In this document: positions 36,736 through 56,128 of the stretch, piece after piece
How positions within the stretch are numbered: the first letter of the stretch is position 1
Layout: each line of letters begins with the position of its first letter
NCBI RefSeq assembly: GCF_001646665.1
Contig: NZ_LWBU01000141.1
Location: 35,738 to 99,737 of the forward strand
Reading direction: 5' to 3'
Length of the DNA stretch: 64,000 nt
DNA from: Streptomyces noursei
GTDB taxonomy: Bacteria > Actinomycetota > Actinomycetes > Streptomycetales > Streptomycetaceae
The notes under the pieces: model-generated
What the model was told of the DNA's origin: nothing
Databases searched by the model: none
What the model saw: the letters and a program-made list of their open reading frames with translations, nothing else
Translations under genes and position numbers: made by a program

Positions 36736-37389
36736 ATGACCGAGACACCCGGACAGCGCGCCACCCGTGAGTCCTACGACGCCATGGCCGCCGACTACGA
36801 GGAGTACGTCCGCGGCGACCTCGACGCCAAGCCGCTGGACCGCGCGATGCTCGCGGCCTTCGCCGCGACAGTGCGGAGCACCGGGGGCGGACGGGTCGCC
36901 GACATCGGCTGCGGCACCGGCCGGGTCGCGGCGCACCTGACGACCCTCGGGCTCGACGTCCTCGGCATCGACCTGTCGCCCGGCATGCTGGAGCGTGCCA
37001 GGACCGCGTACCCCGATCTGCGGTTCCAGGAGGGGTCGATGACGGACCTGGACCTGGGGGACGGCGTCCTGGGCGGCGTCGTCGCCTGGTACTCCCTCAT
37101 CCACATCGAGCCCGGGCATGTGCCGGGCGTGCTGGCCCGGTTCCACCGGGTGCTGGCGCCCGGCGGCCACCTGCTGCTGGCGTTCCAGGTCGGCGACGAG
37201 CCGCTGCGCCTGACCGAGGCGTTCGGCCGCACCGTCGCGCTCGACTTCCACCGGTGGTCCCCCGACCGGCTCGCCGCCCTGCTGGCGGAGGCCGGGTTCA
37301 CCGTGGAGGCGCGGCTGCTGCGTGAGGCGCACCCGACGGAGCGGACACCGCAGGCCTTCCTGCTGGCCCGCAAACCGGCCCGGACGTAG
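36736..37389 (+). CDS. Class I SAM-dependent methyltransferase
   Basis: A 217-residue methyltransferase of the type 11/25 family. The SAM-binding motif I is GGRVADIGCGTGRVAAHL (about residues 51-68); the acidic motif II follows at LDVLGIDLSPGML and motif III/IV at GGVVAWYSLIHI. The short N-terminal region (ESYDAMAADYEEYVRGDL) is typical of small-molecule methyltransferases. The substrate is unknown. It is divergent from the WGR gene and not clearly linked to either NRPS cluster, though it lies 1.3 kb upstream of cluster 2 on the same strand. Confidence 0.9.
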   Translation: MTETPGQRATRESYDAMAADYEEYVRGDLDAKPLDRAMLAAFAATVRSTGGGRVADIGCGTGRVAAHLTTLGLDVLGIDLSPGMLERARTAYPDLRFQEGSMTDLDLGDGVLGGVVAWYSLIHIEPGHVPGVLARFHRVLAPGGHLLLAFQVGDEPLRLTEAFGRTVALDFHRWSPDRLAALLAEAGFTVEARLLREAHPTERTPQAFLLARKPART

Positions 37390-37562
37390 GGCGGGTCCCC
37401 CGGATCCCGCCGGGCTCCGTGCCCCGGCACGCGCGCCCCAGCCACTCGGAGCAGTCCGGCGGGCGCGGGAGCCGTCACCCGGGGACGATGGCGGTGACGG
37501 CCCCGGCCGGGGTGGGCGCGGCACCACCGCGCGGCCGCGTGCCGACGAGCGGAGGGTGGAGC

Positions 37563-38327
37563 ATGCAGCTGATGCGGAGGCGCCGGTACCGCAGCGCCGC
37601 CGCGCTGGCGGTGCTCGTGCTCCTCGCCGCGACCTCCCTGTGGCTGCACCCCTCCGGGATCCTGCCGGGAAGGGCCTCGTCGCCGCCGGACCGCGAACGG
37701 CCGCGGAAGGTCAGCCACCAGGGACCACGGCCCGCCATCGTGCCGCGCCGGGCCTGGCACGCCGACAGCGTGGACACCGCGCCCGGCGCCCGGTACGCCC
37801 CGGCCGTGAAGGCCGTCGTCATCCACCACACCAGCACCCCCAACGGCTACGACTGCGCGACCGTGCCGCGGACGCTGCGCGACCTGTACGCGGGGCACGC
37901 GTACGGCAGGCACTGGGACGACATCGGCTACAACTTCCTCGTGGACGCGTGCGGCACCATCTACGAGGGGCGGGCGGGCGGTGTCGACCGGCCCGTGATC
38001 GGGGCGCACACCGCGGGGTTCAACGAGGGGACCGTCGGCATCGCCGCGATCGGCACGTTCCAGCGCGGCGGGACCGTGCCCGAGCCGATGCTGGACGCGC
38101 TCGCACGGCTGGTCGCCTGGAAGCTCGGGCCCCGGGGTCCCGATCCGCGCGGACGGGTCACCCTGGTGTCGACGCACGACGAGGCGCGCTTCCCGAAGGG
38201 GACGAAGGCGGTGCTGCCCGTGGTCGGCGGCCACTCGGACGGGTATCCGACGCGCTGTCCGGGCGCCGCCCTGTACGCCGAGCTGCCGGAGATCGGCGCG
38301 CGGGCGGCCCGGTTGCAGCGCCGGTAG
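37563..38327 (+). CDS. Secreted PGRP-type N-acetylmuramoyl-L-alanine amidase
   Basis: A 254-residue exported amidase-2 domain protein. An N-terminal basic stretch (MQLMRRRRYRSAAA) and a hydrophobic helix serve as signal or anchor. The peptidoglycan-recognition fold begins at IVPRRAWHADSVD. Zinc ligands are the second His of VVIHHTS and His in GAHTAGFN, with Cys in the final TRCPGAAL; YNFLVDACGTIYEGR is the family hallmark. The ATG at 37563 starts right at the basic segment; longer starts have no support. It would cleave the lactyl-amide bond of peptidoglycan outside the cell. Confidence 0.9.
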   Translation: MQLMRRRRYRSAAALAVLVLLAATSLWLHPSGILPGRASSPPDRERPRKVSHQGPRPAIVPRRAWHADSVDTAPGARYAPAVKAVVIHHTSTPNGYDCATVPRTLRDLYAGHAYGRHWDDIGYNFLVDACGTIYEGRAGGVDRPVIGAHTAGFNEGTVGIAAIGTFQRGGTVPEPMLDALARLVAWKLGPRGPDPRGRVTLVSTHDEARFPKGTKAVLPVVGGHSDGYPTRCPGAALYAELPEIGARAARLQRR

Positions 38328-38654
38328 GCACACGGGCGGCCGAGCCGCACGGAAGAGGGCGGGGAAGGGAGGGGAGCCGAACGCCCGCTCTTCCGAGACA
38401 CGTTGTGGCACTTCCGGCGGGCGGCCGCACTTCCTTCGAAACGCTCCGTTCGAGCAGCCCTCTCCCGTTCCCGCCCGCGCCGGAAACCGTCCGCCTGGGG
38501 AAACGAGCACATGGGGCGACGATTCACGTGCCCGCCGCCCCGGTACGGACGCGCGGGGCATGGGGCAGGATGTGCGAAGGCTCGCGGGACCTGTTCGAGA
38601 GGACCGGTCCGACGGTGGCGGTTTCGAGCCGAGTGACCAGAAGGGAATCCGAGG
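38328..38654. other. Intergenic region before NRPS cluster 2
   Basis: These 327 bases separate the amidase from the first gene of NRPS cluster 2, both on the plus strand. I see no gene in them and no confident -35/-10 pair. Because cluster 2 must be expressed from here or by read-through, its promoter is probably within this gap. Confidence 0.4.
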
Positions 38655-38942
38655 GTGTCAGCCCCCCACGTGAGCATGGACAGCACCTGGCCCGCCGAGG
38701 ACGACGTGGTGGACGGCGTGGTGGACGTCGTACTGTCCGTCGTGGCCGAGGTGACGGGCGCCGGACCGCACCGGCTGACGGACAGCTTCTACGACTTCGG
38801 CGGCACGTCCCTGGACGCCATACGGATATGCCTGCGCGTCGGCCGCGAACTGGACGTGGAGGTACCGCCCGAGACCCTGCTCGACAGCGAGGACCTCGCC
38901 GGGTTCGCGTCGGCCGTCGCCGCCGTCCGGGGCGCGCGATGA
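38655..38942 (+). CDS. Stand-alone peptidyl carrier protein
   Basis: A 95-residue carrier protein. DSFYDFGGTSLDAIRI contains the phosphopantetheine attachment Ser (about residue 52), followed by a helix (CLRVGRELDVEVPPETLL) typical of carrier proteins. The GTG at 38655 is preferred, with AAGGGA 8 bases upstream; an ATG at 38676 is possible. Its TGA overlaps the ATG of the adenylation protein by one codon (ATGA), so the two are translated together. It most likely carries the first amino acid of the cluster 2 product. Confidence 0.88.
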   Translation: MSAPHVSMDSTWPAEDDVVDGVVDVVLSVVAEVTGAGPHRLTDSFYDFGGTSLDAIRICLRVGRELDVEVPPETLLDSEDLAGFASAVAAVRGAR

Positions 38943-40722
38943 CCGGCGCCGCCGCGGCCCCCGGGGTCACCGGCGCCACCGCGGCGGCCGGAAGCCCGGC
39001 GGCCGGGAGCCCGGCGACCCTGATCCATGAGGCCGTCGAGCGGCACGCGGCCCTGACCCCCGACGCCGTCGCGCTGGTCGACGGCGACCTGCGGATCGGG
39101 TACGCGGAGCTGGACGCGGCGGCCGACGCGTGGGCGGCGGAACTGCTCGCCCGGGGCGCCGGACCGGGTGTGTTCGTGCCGGTCGTCCTGGCGCCCTCGG
39201 CGACGCTCGTGGCGGCCCTCCTCGGTGTGCTCAAGACGGGCGCGGCGTACGCCGCACTGGATCCCGGCTGGCCCGCCGGGCGGCTGCGTGCGGTGACGGC
39301 CGGGCTGGCGCCGCGCGTGACGGTCGCGGCGGAGGACCTGGGCGGCGCCCAGGACGGGGTCCCGAGGTGCGCGCCGGCCCCGCGGGGACTGCTCCCGGGG
39401 ACCACGTCCCGAGCCCCTTCCCGGGTCCCGGTCGACGTCCCGCCCCATCTCTTGGGCGGAGCACCGCACGAGGCCCCTCCCCACCTCGCGGCCGGAGCAC
39501 CGCGCGGAACCCCGTACGAAGTCCCGTACGACGCCGTGTCCGAGGGACCGTCCGGCGATCCGGCCGGGCGCCGGGGAGCCGGGCCGCGCGGGCCCCGGCC
39601 ACCGGTGGACGGGGCCTGCCCGGCCACGGTCTTCTTCACCTCGGGCACCACCGGCCGCCCCAAGGCGGTGGTCTCGGGGCACCGGGCCACCCTCAGCCTC
39701 CTCGACGGCGGCTTCGCGCCCTTCACCTCCACGGGTACGGGGCCGCCGGTGATGCCCCAGGCGGCTCCGGTGTCCTGGGACGGCTTCACGCTGGAGACCT
39801 GGGGCCCGCTGGTCAACGGCGGGACGAGCGTGCTCCTCGGCGGCGGCTACCTGATGCCCGGCACGCTGCGCGGCCTCGTCGAGCGCGAGGGCGTGGACAC
39901 GGTGTGGCTCACGGCGTCGCTGTTCCACCTGTTCGTCGACGAGGACCCGGGCTGCTTCGAGGGGATGCGCCACGTGCTGACGGGCGGTGAGCGGCTCTCC
40001 GTGCCCCGGGTGCGCGCCTTCCTCGACCGCCACCCGTCCGTCGTCCTGACCAACGGTTACGGGCCCGTCGAGACCTGCGTGTTCACCACCGCCCGCCGGG
40101 TGCGCCGCTCCGACTGCGACGTCCCGTCCGGGATACCGGTCGGCGCGCCGGTGCCGGGCCGCCGGGTGCACGTCCTGGACGGCGACCGGCCGGCCGGGCC
40201 GGGGGCCACCGGGGAGATCTGCGTCTCGGGCGACGGCATCGCGCTGGGGTACCTGGGCGACCCGGACCTGACCGCCCGTGCCTTCCCGACCGTCGCCGCC
40301 GACGGCGTACCCACCCGGATGTACCGGACCGGGGACCTCGGTTTCCAGGACGCCGACGGCGTCGTGCACTTCACCGGCCGGGCCGACCGGCAGGTCAAGG
40401 TGCGCGGACACCGGGTCGAGCCGGAGGAGGTGGAGGCCGTCGTGCGCACCCTGCCGGGCGTGGCCGACTGCGCCGTCGTCCCCGTGCCGGGCGCGAACGG
40501 CGGGTACGAGCGGCTGGCGCTGTTCTACACGCGGGCCACCGCCGGCGCCCCGCCAATCCCCCGGACCGTGCGGCGGGAGCTCGCCGCCCGGCTGCCCCGC
40601 CACCTGGTGCCCGACCTGGTGCGCGCGGCGGCGGAGCTGCCGCTGACCGCGAACGGGAAACTGGACCGGTCCGCGCTGCTGCGTACGCTCGGCCCGCTCG
40701 GCGGGGGCACGGAGGCCGGCGC

Positions 40723-40726
<4 letters not shown>
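38939..40726 (+). CDS. Stand-alone NRPS adenylation protein with an unusual insertion
   Basis: A 595-residue adenylation enzyme that would load the adjacent free PCP. It has the A3 loop VFFTSGTTGRPKAV (about residue 231), A5 NGYGPVETCV, A7 MYRTGDLGFQ and A10 LTANGKLDR. Aligned to GrsA the pocket reads DGLWLGGVFK, whose last part resembles Val-type codes (DAFWIGGTFK). A small aliphatic substrate is likely, but position 236 is Gly and A4 is unusual (SWDGFTLETWG). Between A2 and A3, about residues 140-225, lies a Pro/Arg/Gly-rich stretch (with PHLLGGAPHEAPPHLAAGAP) not found in standard A domains. Overlaps neighbours on both sides by four bases. Confidence 0.88.
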
Positions 40727-47503
<6,777 letters not shown>

Positions 47504-47530
47504 CGCCTCGGCGCCGGCACCGCACGACAG

Positions 47531-47567
47531 CCACCGCCCCGGCCGGGTCACCCGGCCGGGGCGGTGG
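47531..47567. terminator. Bidirectional hairpin terminator after icd
   Basis: A perfect 17-bp inverted repeat (47531-47547 with 47551-47567) around the loop TCA, between the convergent icd and beta-xylosidase genes. The longest perfect hairpin I found in the window. Confidence 0.85.
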
Positions 47568-47599
47568 TGTCCGCGGGACCGCCCGCGCGGGCCGCCGTC

Positions 47600-50059
47600 T
47601 CAGCGCGGTGGCGCGGTGGCCGGGCCGATCCGGGCGTGGAGGCGCCTGGTGTGGTCCACGTACCGGGCAGGACCCGTCAGGGCGACCCGCGCGGTCAGGC
47701 GGATGTCGCTGCTGGAGGCGGCCAGGCGCAGCTCCAGCTCCCCCGGCTCGACGACGCGGCGCCCGTCGAGGCCGGTGAACGCGGCGACGTCCGCCGGGAC
47801 CGTCGCCTCCAGGAGGCACGACTCCCCCGGGGCCAGCGGCACCCGCGCGTACCCGACGAGCCGCTGCACCGGCTGGACGACCGACGCCACGGGGTCGTGC
47901 AGATACAGCTGGACGACCTCCGTCCCCTCCCGCTCCCCCGTGTTGCGCAGCCGGAAGGCGAGCCGGAACTCGCCGTCGGTGGCGGCGGTGCCGTCGCCGA
48001 CCGTGAGGTCCGTCCACGCGAAGGCCGTGTACGACAGGCCGTGGCCGAAGGCGTACGCGGCGGTCGGGTCGACGCTGGACACGTCCGTGGCCCGGCCGAG
48101 CCGTGGCGCCAGGTAGGTGGAGGGCTGCGCCCACGGGGTGCGCGGCACGCTGACGGGCAGCCGCCCCGAGGGGTTGGTCCGGCCGCTGAGGACTCCCGCC
48201 ACGGCGGTCGTGCCGGCCACGCCGGGGAAGAACGACTGCACGACCGCGGCCGCCTCGTCGACGGCCCGGCCCAGGGCGTAGGGGCGGCCGGCGAAGAGCG
48301 CGGCCACCACCGGCGTGCCGGTGTCGAGCAGGGCGTCGAGCAGCTCCTGCTGTACGCCGGGCAGGGCGAGCGAACCGGCGTCGCACCCCTCGCCGCTGGT
48401 GCCGCGGCCGAAGAGCCCGGCACGGTCGCCGAGCGCCACGACGACGACGTCCGCCTCACGTGCGGCGCGCAGGGCTTCGGGGAAGCCGGAGGTGTCGTCG
48501 CCGTCGACGTCCGCGCCGTAGGCCGTGCGGACGGTCGCGCCGGGGAACTCCCGCTCCAGCGCCTCGCGGAGGGTGGGCAGGCCGATGCCGGCCGGTGTGT
48601 CCGGGTGCTGGGTGCCGACGTGGACGGGGAAGGAGTAGCAGCCCAGGACGGCCGTGGGCCGGTCGGCGTGCGGGCCCACCAGGGCGATGGTGCGGGGGCC
48701 GGTGAGCGGCAGGGTGCCGTCGTTGCCGAGGAGGACCACCGCCCGGTCGGCGATCCGGGCGGCGAGGTCCCGGTTGGCGGGCCCGTCCAGGTCGACCGTG
48801 CCGCGCAGGGCCTCCGGGTCGTCGAGGCAGGCCCCCTCCAGCGCCGGCGGGACGGGGTTCCAGCCCGCGTCGAGCAGGCCGAGCCGGGCCTTCTGCCGCA
48901 GCACCCGGTGGACGGCGCGGTCGACGAGTTCCCCGGGTACGCGGCCGTCGGCGACGGCCTGCCGGAGGGGTTCGCCGAAGGTCTTCACGGTGGGCAGTTC
49001 GACGTCGACCCCGGCGCGGAGCGCGGTGGCGGCGGCGTCGGCCCAGCTGTCCGCGACGCCGTGCAGCGTCTTGAGGAAGGCGATGCCGAAGTAGTCGGCG
49101 ACGACCGTCCCGTCGAAGCCCCAGGTCCCGCGCAGCAGCCCGGTCAGTAGTTCCTCGTCGGCGGCGGAGGGGACGCCGTCGGTGTCGGTGTAGGCGTGCA
49201 TCACCGAGCGCGCGCCGCCCTCGCGGACGGCCATCTCGAAGGGCGGCAGGACGACGTCCGCCCGTTCGCGCGGCCCCATGGCGACGGGGGCGAGGTTGCG
49301 TCCGGCGCGGGAGGCGGAGTAGCCGGCGAAGTGCTTGAGGGTGGCGACGACTCCGGCGGACTCCAGGCCCTGGACGTAGGCGGTGGCGATGGTGCCGACG
49401 AGGTAGGGGTCCTCGCCGATGGTCTCCTCGACGCGGCCCCAGCGGGCGTCGCGCACCACGTCCAGGACGGGCGCGAGCCCCTGGTGCACGCCGACGGAGC
49501 GCATGTCCGTCCCGATGGCGCGGGCCATGCGCCGGATCAGGTCGGGGTCGAAGGTGGCTCCCCAGGACAGCGGTACGGGGTAGGCGGTGGCCTTCCAGGC
49601 GGCGAAGCCGGCGAGGCACTCCTCGTGGGCCACGGCCGGGATGCCGAAGCGGTTGGCGGCGACGATGCGCTGCTGGGTGCGTGCCAGGGACAGCGCGCCG
49701 AGGGCGGGGTCGACCGGTGCGGTGCCGAACGGGCGGGTCAGCTGCCCGAGCCCGGCGGGCAGGAGGGCGTCGAGGTCGACGGCCTCCTCCATGTCGTGCT
49801 GGTGCGGAGCGACTCCGGCCCCGTCGGCCGATGCCCCGACCCAGACGCCGAAGAGCTGGGCGATCTTCTCCTCGGTGGTCATCTCGGCGATCAGGGCACC
49901 GACGCGGGTGTCGATGTCGAGTGCGGGGTCGTTCCAGACCGGGACGGCGGTGGCGTCGGTGTCGGTATCGGTGTCGGTGTCGGTGTCGGTATCGGTGTCG
50001 GTATCGGTGTCGGTCTGCGTGGGGTCGGTGGTCGTGTGGGCTGCCATGTCGGCGGTCAC
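47600..50059 (-). CDS. bxlA: GH3 beta-xylosidase/beta-glucosidase, last gene of the bxl operon
   Basis: An 819-residue cytoplasmic glycoside hydrolase family 3 enzyme that would split imported xylobiose or other short beta-linked sugars. The TIM-barrel domain has [20 protein letters not shown] and [26 protein letters not shown] holds the nucleophile Asp (about residue 322). A C-terminal alpha/beta sandwich and a fibronectin-III-like domain ([20 protein letters not shown]) follow. There is no signal peptide. The N-terminus carries an unusual Thr-Asp repeat (about residues 14-35). GTG 50059 overlaps the permease stop (GTGA) and follows GGAGG; ATG 50047 is an alternative. In S. lividans the equivalent gene is bxlA. 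Confidence 0.92.
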   Translation of the reverse strand: MTADMAAHTTTDPTQTDTDTDTDTDTDTDTDTDTDATAVPVWNDPALDIDTRVGALIAEMTTEEKIAQLFGVWVGASADGAGVAPHQHDMEEAVDLDALLPAGLGQLTRPFGTAPVDPALGALSLARTQQRIVAANRFGIPAVAHEECLAGFAAWKATAYPVPLSWGATFDPDLIRRMARAIGTDMRSVGVHQGLAPVLDVVRDARWGRVEETIGEDPYLVGTIATAYVQGLESAGVVATLKHFAGYSASRAGRNLAPVAMGPRERADVVLPPFEMAVREGGARSVMHAYTDTDGVPSAADEELLTGLLRGTWGFDGTVVADYFGIAFLKTLHGVADSWADAAATALRAGVDVELPTVKTFGEPLRQAVADGRVPGELVDRAVHRVLRQKARLGLLDAGWNPVPPALEGACLDDPEALRGTVDLDGPANRDLAARIADRAVVLLGNDGTLPLTGPRTIALVGPHADRPTAVLGCYSFPVHVGTQHPDTPAGIGLPTLREALEREFPGATVRTAYGADVDGDDTSGFPEALRAAREADVVVVALGDRAGLFGRGTSGEGCDAGSLALPGVQQELLDALLDTGTPVVAALFAGRPYALGRAVDEAAAVVQSFFPGVAGTTAVAGVLSGRTNPSGRLPVSVPRTPWAQPSTYLAPRLGRATDVSSVDPTAAYAFGHGLSYTAFAWTDLTVGDGTAATDGEFRLAFRLRNTGEREGTEVVQLYLHDPVASVVQPVQRLVGYARVPLAPGESCLLEATVPADVAAFTGLDGRRVVEPGELELRLAASSSDIRLTARVALTGPARYVDHTRRLHARIGPATAPPR
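49954..50013 (-). repeat. GTCGGT hexamer microsatellite in bxlA
   Basis: About ten tandem copies of GTCGGT (some GTATCG-type variants), coding for about ten Thr-Asp dipeptides near the N-terminus of the beta-xylosidase. Unit length is a multiple of three, so copy changes keep the frame. Confidence 0.85.
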
Positions 50060-50874
50060 TTTCCTCCCACGCCCATCAGGCCCTGGACCAGGGCGCGACG
50101 GGCGAACAGGTAGACGAGCAGGACGGGCACCATGGACAGGACCACCGCGGCCAGCAGTCCCGGGATGTCGATCCCGTGCTCCGTCCGGAAGTCGTAGAGG
50201 CCCAGGGTGATCAGCTTGGTGGAGTCGGACTGGGTGAGGACGAGGGGGAACAGGAAGCCGTTCCAGGCCTGGAGGGCGGAGAACACGACGATCGTCGACA
50301 GGCCGCCCCTCGACAGCGGAAGGACCAGCTGGAAGAACATCCGGCGCGGTGACGCCCCGTCCATCGCCATCGCCTCGTACAGCTCCGGGCCGATGTCGCG
50401 CATGGCCCCGCTGAGCACCAGCGCGGAGACGGGCAGGCAGAACGCCGCCGTCGGCAGGACGACGCCGAGCAGGTTGTCGTAGAGACCCGCCTCGCTGATG
50501 AGGTAGAACATCGGGACGATCACGGCCTGGGCGGGAACGGCCAGGCCGAGCAGGAAGAGCCGGAAGGCGGACGAGGCGAAGCGCGAGCGGCTGCGGACGA
50601 TCGCGTACGCCAGCGGCGGGACGAGCAGCAGCACCAGGCCGACCACGCAGACGGTGACGGTCAGCGTGTTGAGGAAGTACCGCCCGAAGCCGGTGGAGAA
50701 CGCGCCCGTGTAGTTGTCGAGGGTGATCCGCTCGGGAAGCGCGAGGGGCCCTCGCCGGGCGTAGTCGGAGCGCGTCCGCAGGGTCGCCGTGATCATCACG
50801 TACAGGGGGAGGCCGACCAGCAGGAGCCAGACCAGCGATCCCGCGCCGGCCAGGTGGTTGGGGCGTCGGTTCAT
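50056..50874 (-). CDS. bxlG: ABC sugar transporter permease (BxlG-type)
   Basis: A 272-residue inner-membrane permease with six hydrophobic helices and the EAA cytoplasmic loop EAMAMDGASPRRMFFQLVLP that contacts the ATPase. It belongs to the MalG/carbohydrate uptake family. ATG 50874 overlaps the stop of the partner permease (ATGA) and its stop overlaps the start of bxlA, so the operon is tightly coupled. No ATPase gene is present; in Streptomyces the shared MsiK ATPase normally serves such sugar transporters. Predicted cargo: xylobiose and short xylo-oligosaccharides. Confidence 0.93.
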   Translation of the reverse strand: MNRRPNHLAGAGSLVWLLLVGLPLYVMITATLRTRSDYARRGPLALPERITLDNYTGAFSTGFGRYFLNTLTVTVCVVGLVLLLVPPLAYAIVRSRSRFASSAFRLFLLGLAVPAQAVIVPMFYLISEAGLYDNLLGVVLPTAAFCLPVSALVLSGAMRDIGPELYEAMAMDGASPRRMFFQLVLPLSRGGLSTIVVFSALQAWNGFLFPLVLTQSDSTKLITLGLYDFRTEHGIDIPGLLAAVVLSMVPVLLVYLFARRALVQGLMGVGGK

Positions 50875-51917
50875 GACACGCCTTCCATGTCGCTGCGCAT
50901 CCTGTCGTAGCCGGAGACGCGCACCACGATCAGGGAGACGAGGGTGGCCGCGACGACGAGGACGAGGGCGACGGCCGCTCCGGCGCCGAAGTCGAAGCCC
51001 TTGAAGGCCTTTTGGTACATGTAATAGGCGGTGATGGTGGTGTCCGTGCCGGGCCCGCCCTGCGTCAGGATGAGCACGGTCTCGAAGGTGGTGAGCCCGC
51101 CGACGACCATCAGGATCGTCGAGGTGATCACGGAGTTGCGCAGTTGCGGCAGGGTGATGTGGAAGAACTGCCGGACCCGGCCCGCGCCGTCGATCTCCGC
51201 GGCCTCGTACAGCACCCGGGGGACGGCGCGGGCGGCGCCCTGGTGGATGAGGGTGTGGAACGGGGTGAACTGCCAGGTGCTGACGAAGGCGAGCACGCCG
51301 ATGGCACCGGCCTGGGTACCGAACAGGTTGCCGTCGCCGAACAGCCACGCCGCCCGGGAGGGCACCCCGAAGTTGGGGTCGAGCACCGCGCGCCAGAGCA
51401 CCGACACGGCGGTGGTGGACAGCAGCAGGGGGACGAAGTAGATCGCGGACAGCACGGCGCGGTTGCGTTGCTGTCCGGCGGCCCACACTCCGAGCAGGAC
51501 GCTCAGCGGGGTCTGGACCGCCACGCCCAGGAAGGTGACCAGGAGGCTCAGCCAGACGCTCTCGATCATGACGGGGTCGGCGAACACCCGGGTCCAGTTG
51601 TCCACGCCGACGAACCGCGGCGGTCCCAGTCCGCTCCAGCTGGTGAAGGACAGGGCGGCGACCATGATCAGCGGCGTGATCGCGAAGAGGCCGAAGAACA
51701 CCGTGGCGGGGACGGCCCAGACGAAGCCGGGCCGGCCCACCCGGCTTCCGTACCGCTCCCGCGCCCGCCGTGACGCCCCGCGCCCGCGGTCGGGGGCACG
51801 GCCGCCGCCGGCGGACCGCCGAGCGGTCCGTACCCGGCCCCGCTCGTCGCCGCCCGCCCCCGTCGCCGTCCGGCTCCGCGTCTGTTTCCGTATCCGCGTC
51901 TTCATGTGTGAGGACAT
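50871..51917 (-). CDS. bxlF: ABC sugar transporter permease (BxlF-type)
   Basis: A 348-residue permease, MalF-like, with six main helices (from GFVWAVPATVFFGLFAITPL) and the EAA loop YEAAEIDGAGRVRQFFHITLP. A long basic, Arg-rich N-terminal tail of about 58 residues precedes helix one; a start at ATG 51905 would shorten it by four. The gene lies between bxlE and bxlG, ending with an ATGA overlap. Works with BxlE and BxlG to import xylobiose. Confidence 0.92.
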   Translation of the reverse strand: MSSHMKTRIRKQTRSRTATGAGGDERGRVRTARRSAGGGRAPDRGRGASRRARERYGSRVGRPGFVWAVPATVFFGLFAITPLIMVAALSFTSWSGLGPPRFVGVDNWTRVFADPVMIESVWLSLLVTFLGVAVQTPLSVLLGVWAAGQQRNRAVLSAIYFVPLLLSTTAVSVLWRAVLDPNFGVPSRAAWLFGDGNLFGTQAGAIGVLAFVSTWQFTPFHTLIHQGAARAVPRVLYEAAEIDGAGRVRQFFHITLPQLRNSVITSTILMVVGGLTTFETVLILTQGGPGTDTTITAYYMYQKAFKGFDFGAGAAVALVLVVAATLVSLIVVRVSGYDRMRSDMEGVS

Positions 51918-51923
51918 GTCTGC

Positions 51924-53258
51924 CTAGGCGGTGGGAAGGGCCTGCATGGCCTTGATGAAGCCGTCCGCGTCGGTCCGTCCGGCGAAGAACTCCTGCACGG
52001 CCTGGTGGATGGGCGTCATGGCGGCCGGCGGGTAGGCCTGGTCCCACGAGAGCTGGAACGACGGCGCCTTCTCGACCAGTTCGTACTGGTGGCGGGAGTA
52101 CGCGGGGTTGGCCGCGGTGCCGAGGAACTTCTCGGTGTTCGTGGTGGTCGGGAGGTTGCCGACGGACAGCTGCTCCTTGACGAACCGGTCGGAGTACATG
52201 AGCTTCAGGAACTCCGCCACGGCCTCCGGGTGCCGGGTCTTCTTCAGTACGGAGTAGAAGTTGTTGGTGTTGCCGACGAGGTTCGCGGGGTCGCCCTTGC
52301 CGCCCTCGACGGCGGGGAAGGCGGTGTAGCCGAGGTCCTTCCCGGCGAACTCGGCGTCGGCCTCCTGCTGGGTGGCGTACGCCCACGAGCCCATCAGCTC
52401 GAAGCCGGCGCGGCCGCTCGCCAGGAGCGCCGGGGAGCCCCCGTCGGTGAACTTCACGGAGTCGGCGTTGTCGCCGAACGCGCCCGCGTCGACCAGTTGC
52501 TTCAGCATGCCGAGCGCCTTCCGGCTGTCGGCGCTCTCCCAGGCGCTCCGGTCGCCCTCCAGCGCCTTGGCGAAGAGCCCGGGTCCCGCGACGCGGTCGT
52601 AGAGGTACTCGAACCACATCAGGGTCGGCCACTTGTCGCCGCCGCCCAGGGCGATCGGTGTGACGCCCTTCTCCTTGAGCGCCTTGACCGCGTCGAGCAG
52701 GCCGCTCCAGGTCCGCGGCGGTTCGACACCGGCGTCGGCCAGCACCTTCTTGTTGTGGAACAGCAGCACCGGCTGCGTGCCGCGCATGGGGATGCCGTAC
52801 GGCTTCCCGTCGACGACCGCGGTCTCGTAGACGGACGGCAGGAAGGCGGACGCCAGCGCGGGGTCGCTCTTGGTGAACCCGTCGAGCGGCAGCAGCAGCC
52901 CGGCGTCGACGTACGGCCGGATGCTCCCGCCGCCCCAGTTGAAGAACACGTCCGGGGCCTGCGGGGTGTTGATGATCGTCTGGAGTTTCTGCTGGTAGTC
53001 GGCTCCGGGAATGGTGTCCAGGACGGCCTTCACCTCCGACGTCCTGTTGAACTCGTCGACGAGCCGCTGCTCCACCTTGTTGGTGGCGTCGCCGTAGACG
53101 AGGACGTGGAACTCGGCCGCGCCGGACGAGGAGGCGCCGCCACCGCCGCAGGCCGCGAGGCCGAGTGCCAGCGCCAGTGCGAGACCGCTCACCAGCGTGC
53201 GCCGGAGGTGCGCCCCCGGGTTTCCGAGCCCTTTCACATGCCCCTTCACATGCCCCAC
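51924..53258 (-). CDS. bxlE: ABC sugar-binding lipoprotein (BxlE-type)
   Basis: A 444-residue extracellular solute-binding lipoprotein. The signal peptide ends in LGLAACGGG, a lipobox with the lipidated Cys. The body is a type 1 sugar-binding fold (FHVLVYGDATNKVEQRLVDE, later GIPMRGTQPVLLFHNKKVLAD). Start choice is unclear: GTG 53258, 53249 or 53237 are all in frame within a short duplicated GGGGCATGTGAA sequence. GTG 53237 has the best ribosome-binding site (AAGGGG). First gene of the bxl operon, and in S. thermoviolaceus and S. lividans the xylobiose binding protein. Two CGAAAGT boxes lie just upstream. Confidence 0.93.
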   Translation of the reverse strand: MGHVKGHVKGLGNPGAHLRRTLVSGLALALALGLAACGGGGASSSGAAEFHVLVYGDATNKVEQRLVDEFNRTSEVKAVLDTIPGADYQQKLQTIINTPQAPDVFFNWGGGSIRPYVDAGLLLPLDGFTKSDPALASAFLPSVYETAVVDGKPYGIPMRGTQPVLLFHNKKVLADAGVEPPRTWSGLLDAVKALKEKGVTPIALGGGDKWPTLMWFEYLYDRVAGPGLFAKALEGDRSAWESADSRKALGMLKQLVDAGAFGDNADSVKFTDGGSPALLASGRAGFELMGSWAYATQQEADAEFAGKDLGYTAFPAVEGGKGDPANLVGNTNNFYSVLKKTRHPEAVAEFLKLMYSDRFVKEQLSVGNLPTTTNTEKFLGTAANPAYSRHQYELVEKAPSFQLSWDQAYPPAAMTPIHQAVQEFFAGRTDADGFIKAMQALPTA

Positions 53259-53262
53259 CCTT

Positions 53263-53290
53263 CGAAAGTTTCTGCATGATTACCGAAAGT
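53263..53290. promoter_or_regulatory. BxlR-type operator upstream of bxlE
   Basis: CGAAAGTTTC (53263-53272) and a second box CCGAAAGT (53283-53290) lie in the bxlE-bxlR intergenic region. The first box is nearly palindromic and matches the xylan-regulator sites of Streptomyces xylanase promoters. The same motif recurs in front of the xylanase gene. Confidence 0.7.
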
Positions 53291-53392
53291 CTTGGTGCTG
53301 CGGGACCGTAGGGGCAGTCGTCCCGGGAGGTCAACGGGCGTGCGTCCACGCGACCGAACCGTTACCTCGGGGCGTGTCCTATCCTTCGTCGC

Positions 53393-56048
<2,656 letters not shown>

Positions 56049-56069
56049 CGCCGCCCCCGGCCGCGCGTG

Positions 56070-56100
56070 GCGGGCGGCGGGCCACGGAGCCGCCGCCCGC
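56070..56100. terminator. Hairpin terminator between xylanase and DUF4246 genes
   Basis: Perfect 11-bp inverted repeat GCGGGCGGCGG (56070-56080) and its complement (56090-56100), between two convergent genes. Confidence 0.65.
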
Positions 56101-56128
56101 CGCCCGCCGCGCGCACCGCCGCACGGGG

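Noticed and set aside
37322..38938. N-terminal extension of the stand-alone A protein back over the amidase gene
   Set aside because: The extension is antisense-free but out of frame with the amidase and PCP genes that have clear homology. The ATG at 38939 overlapping the PCP stop is the natural start.
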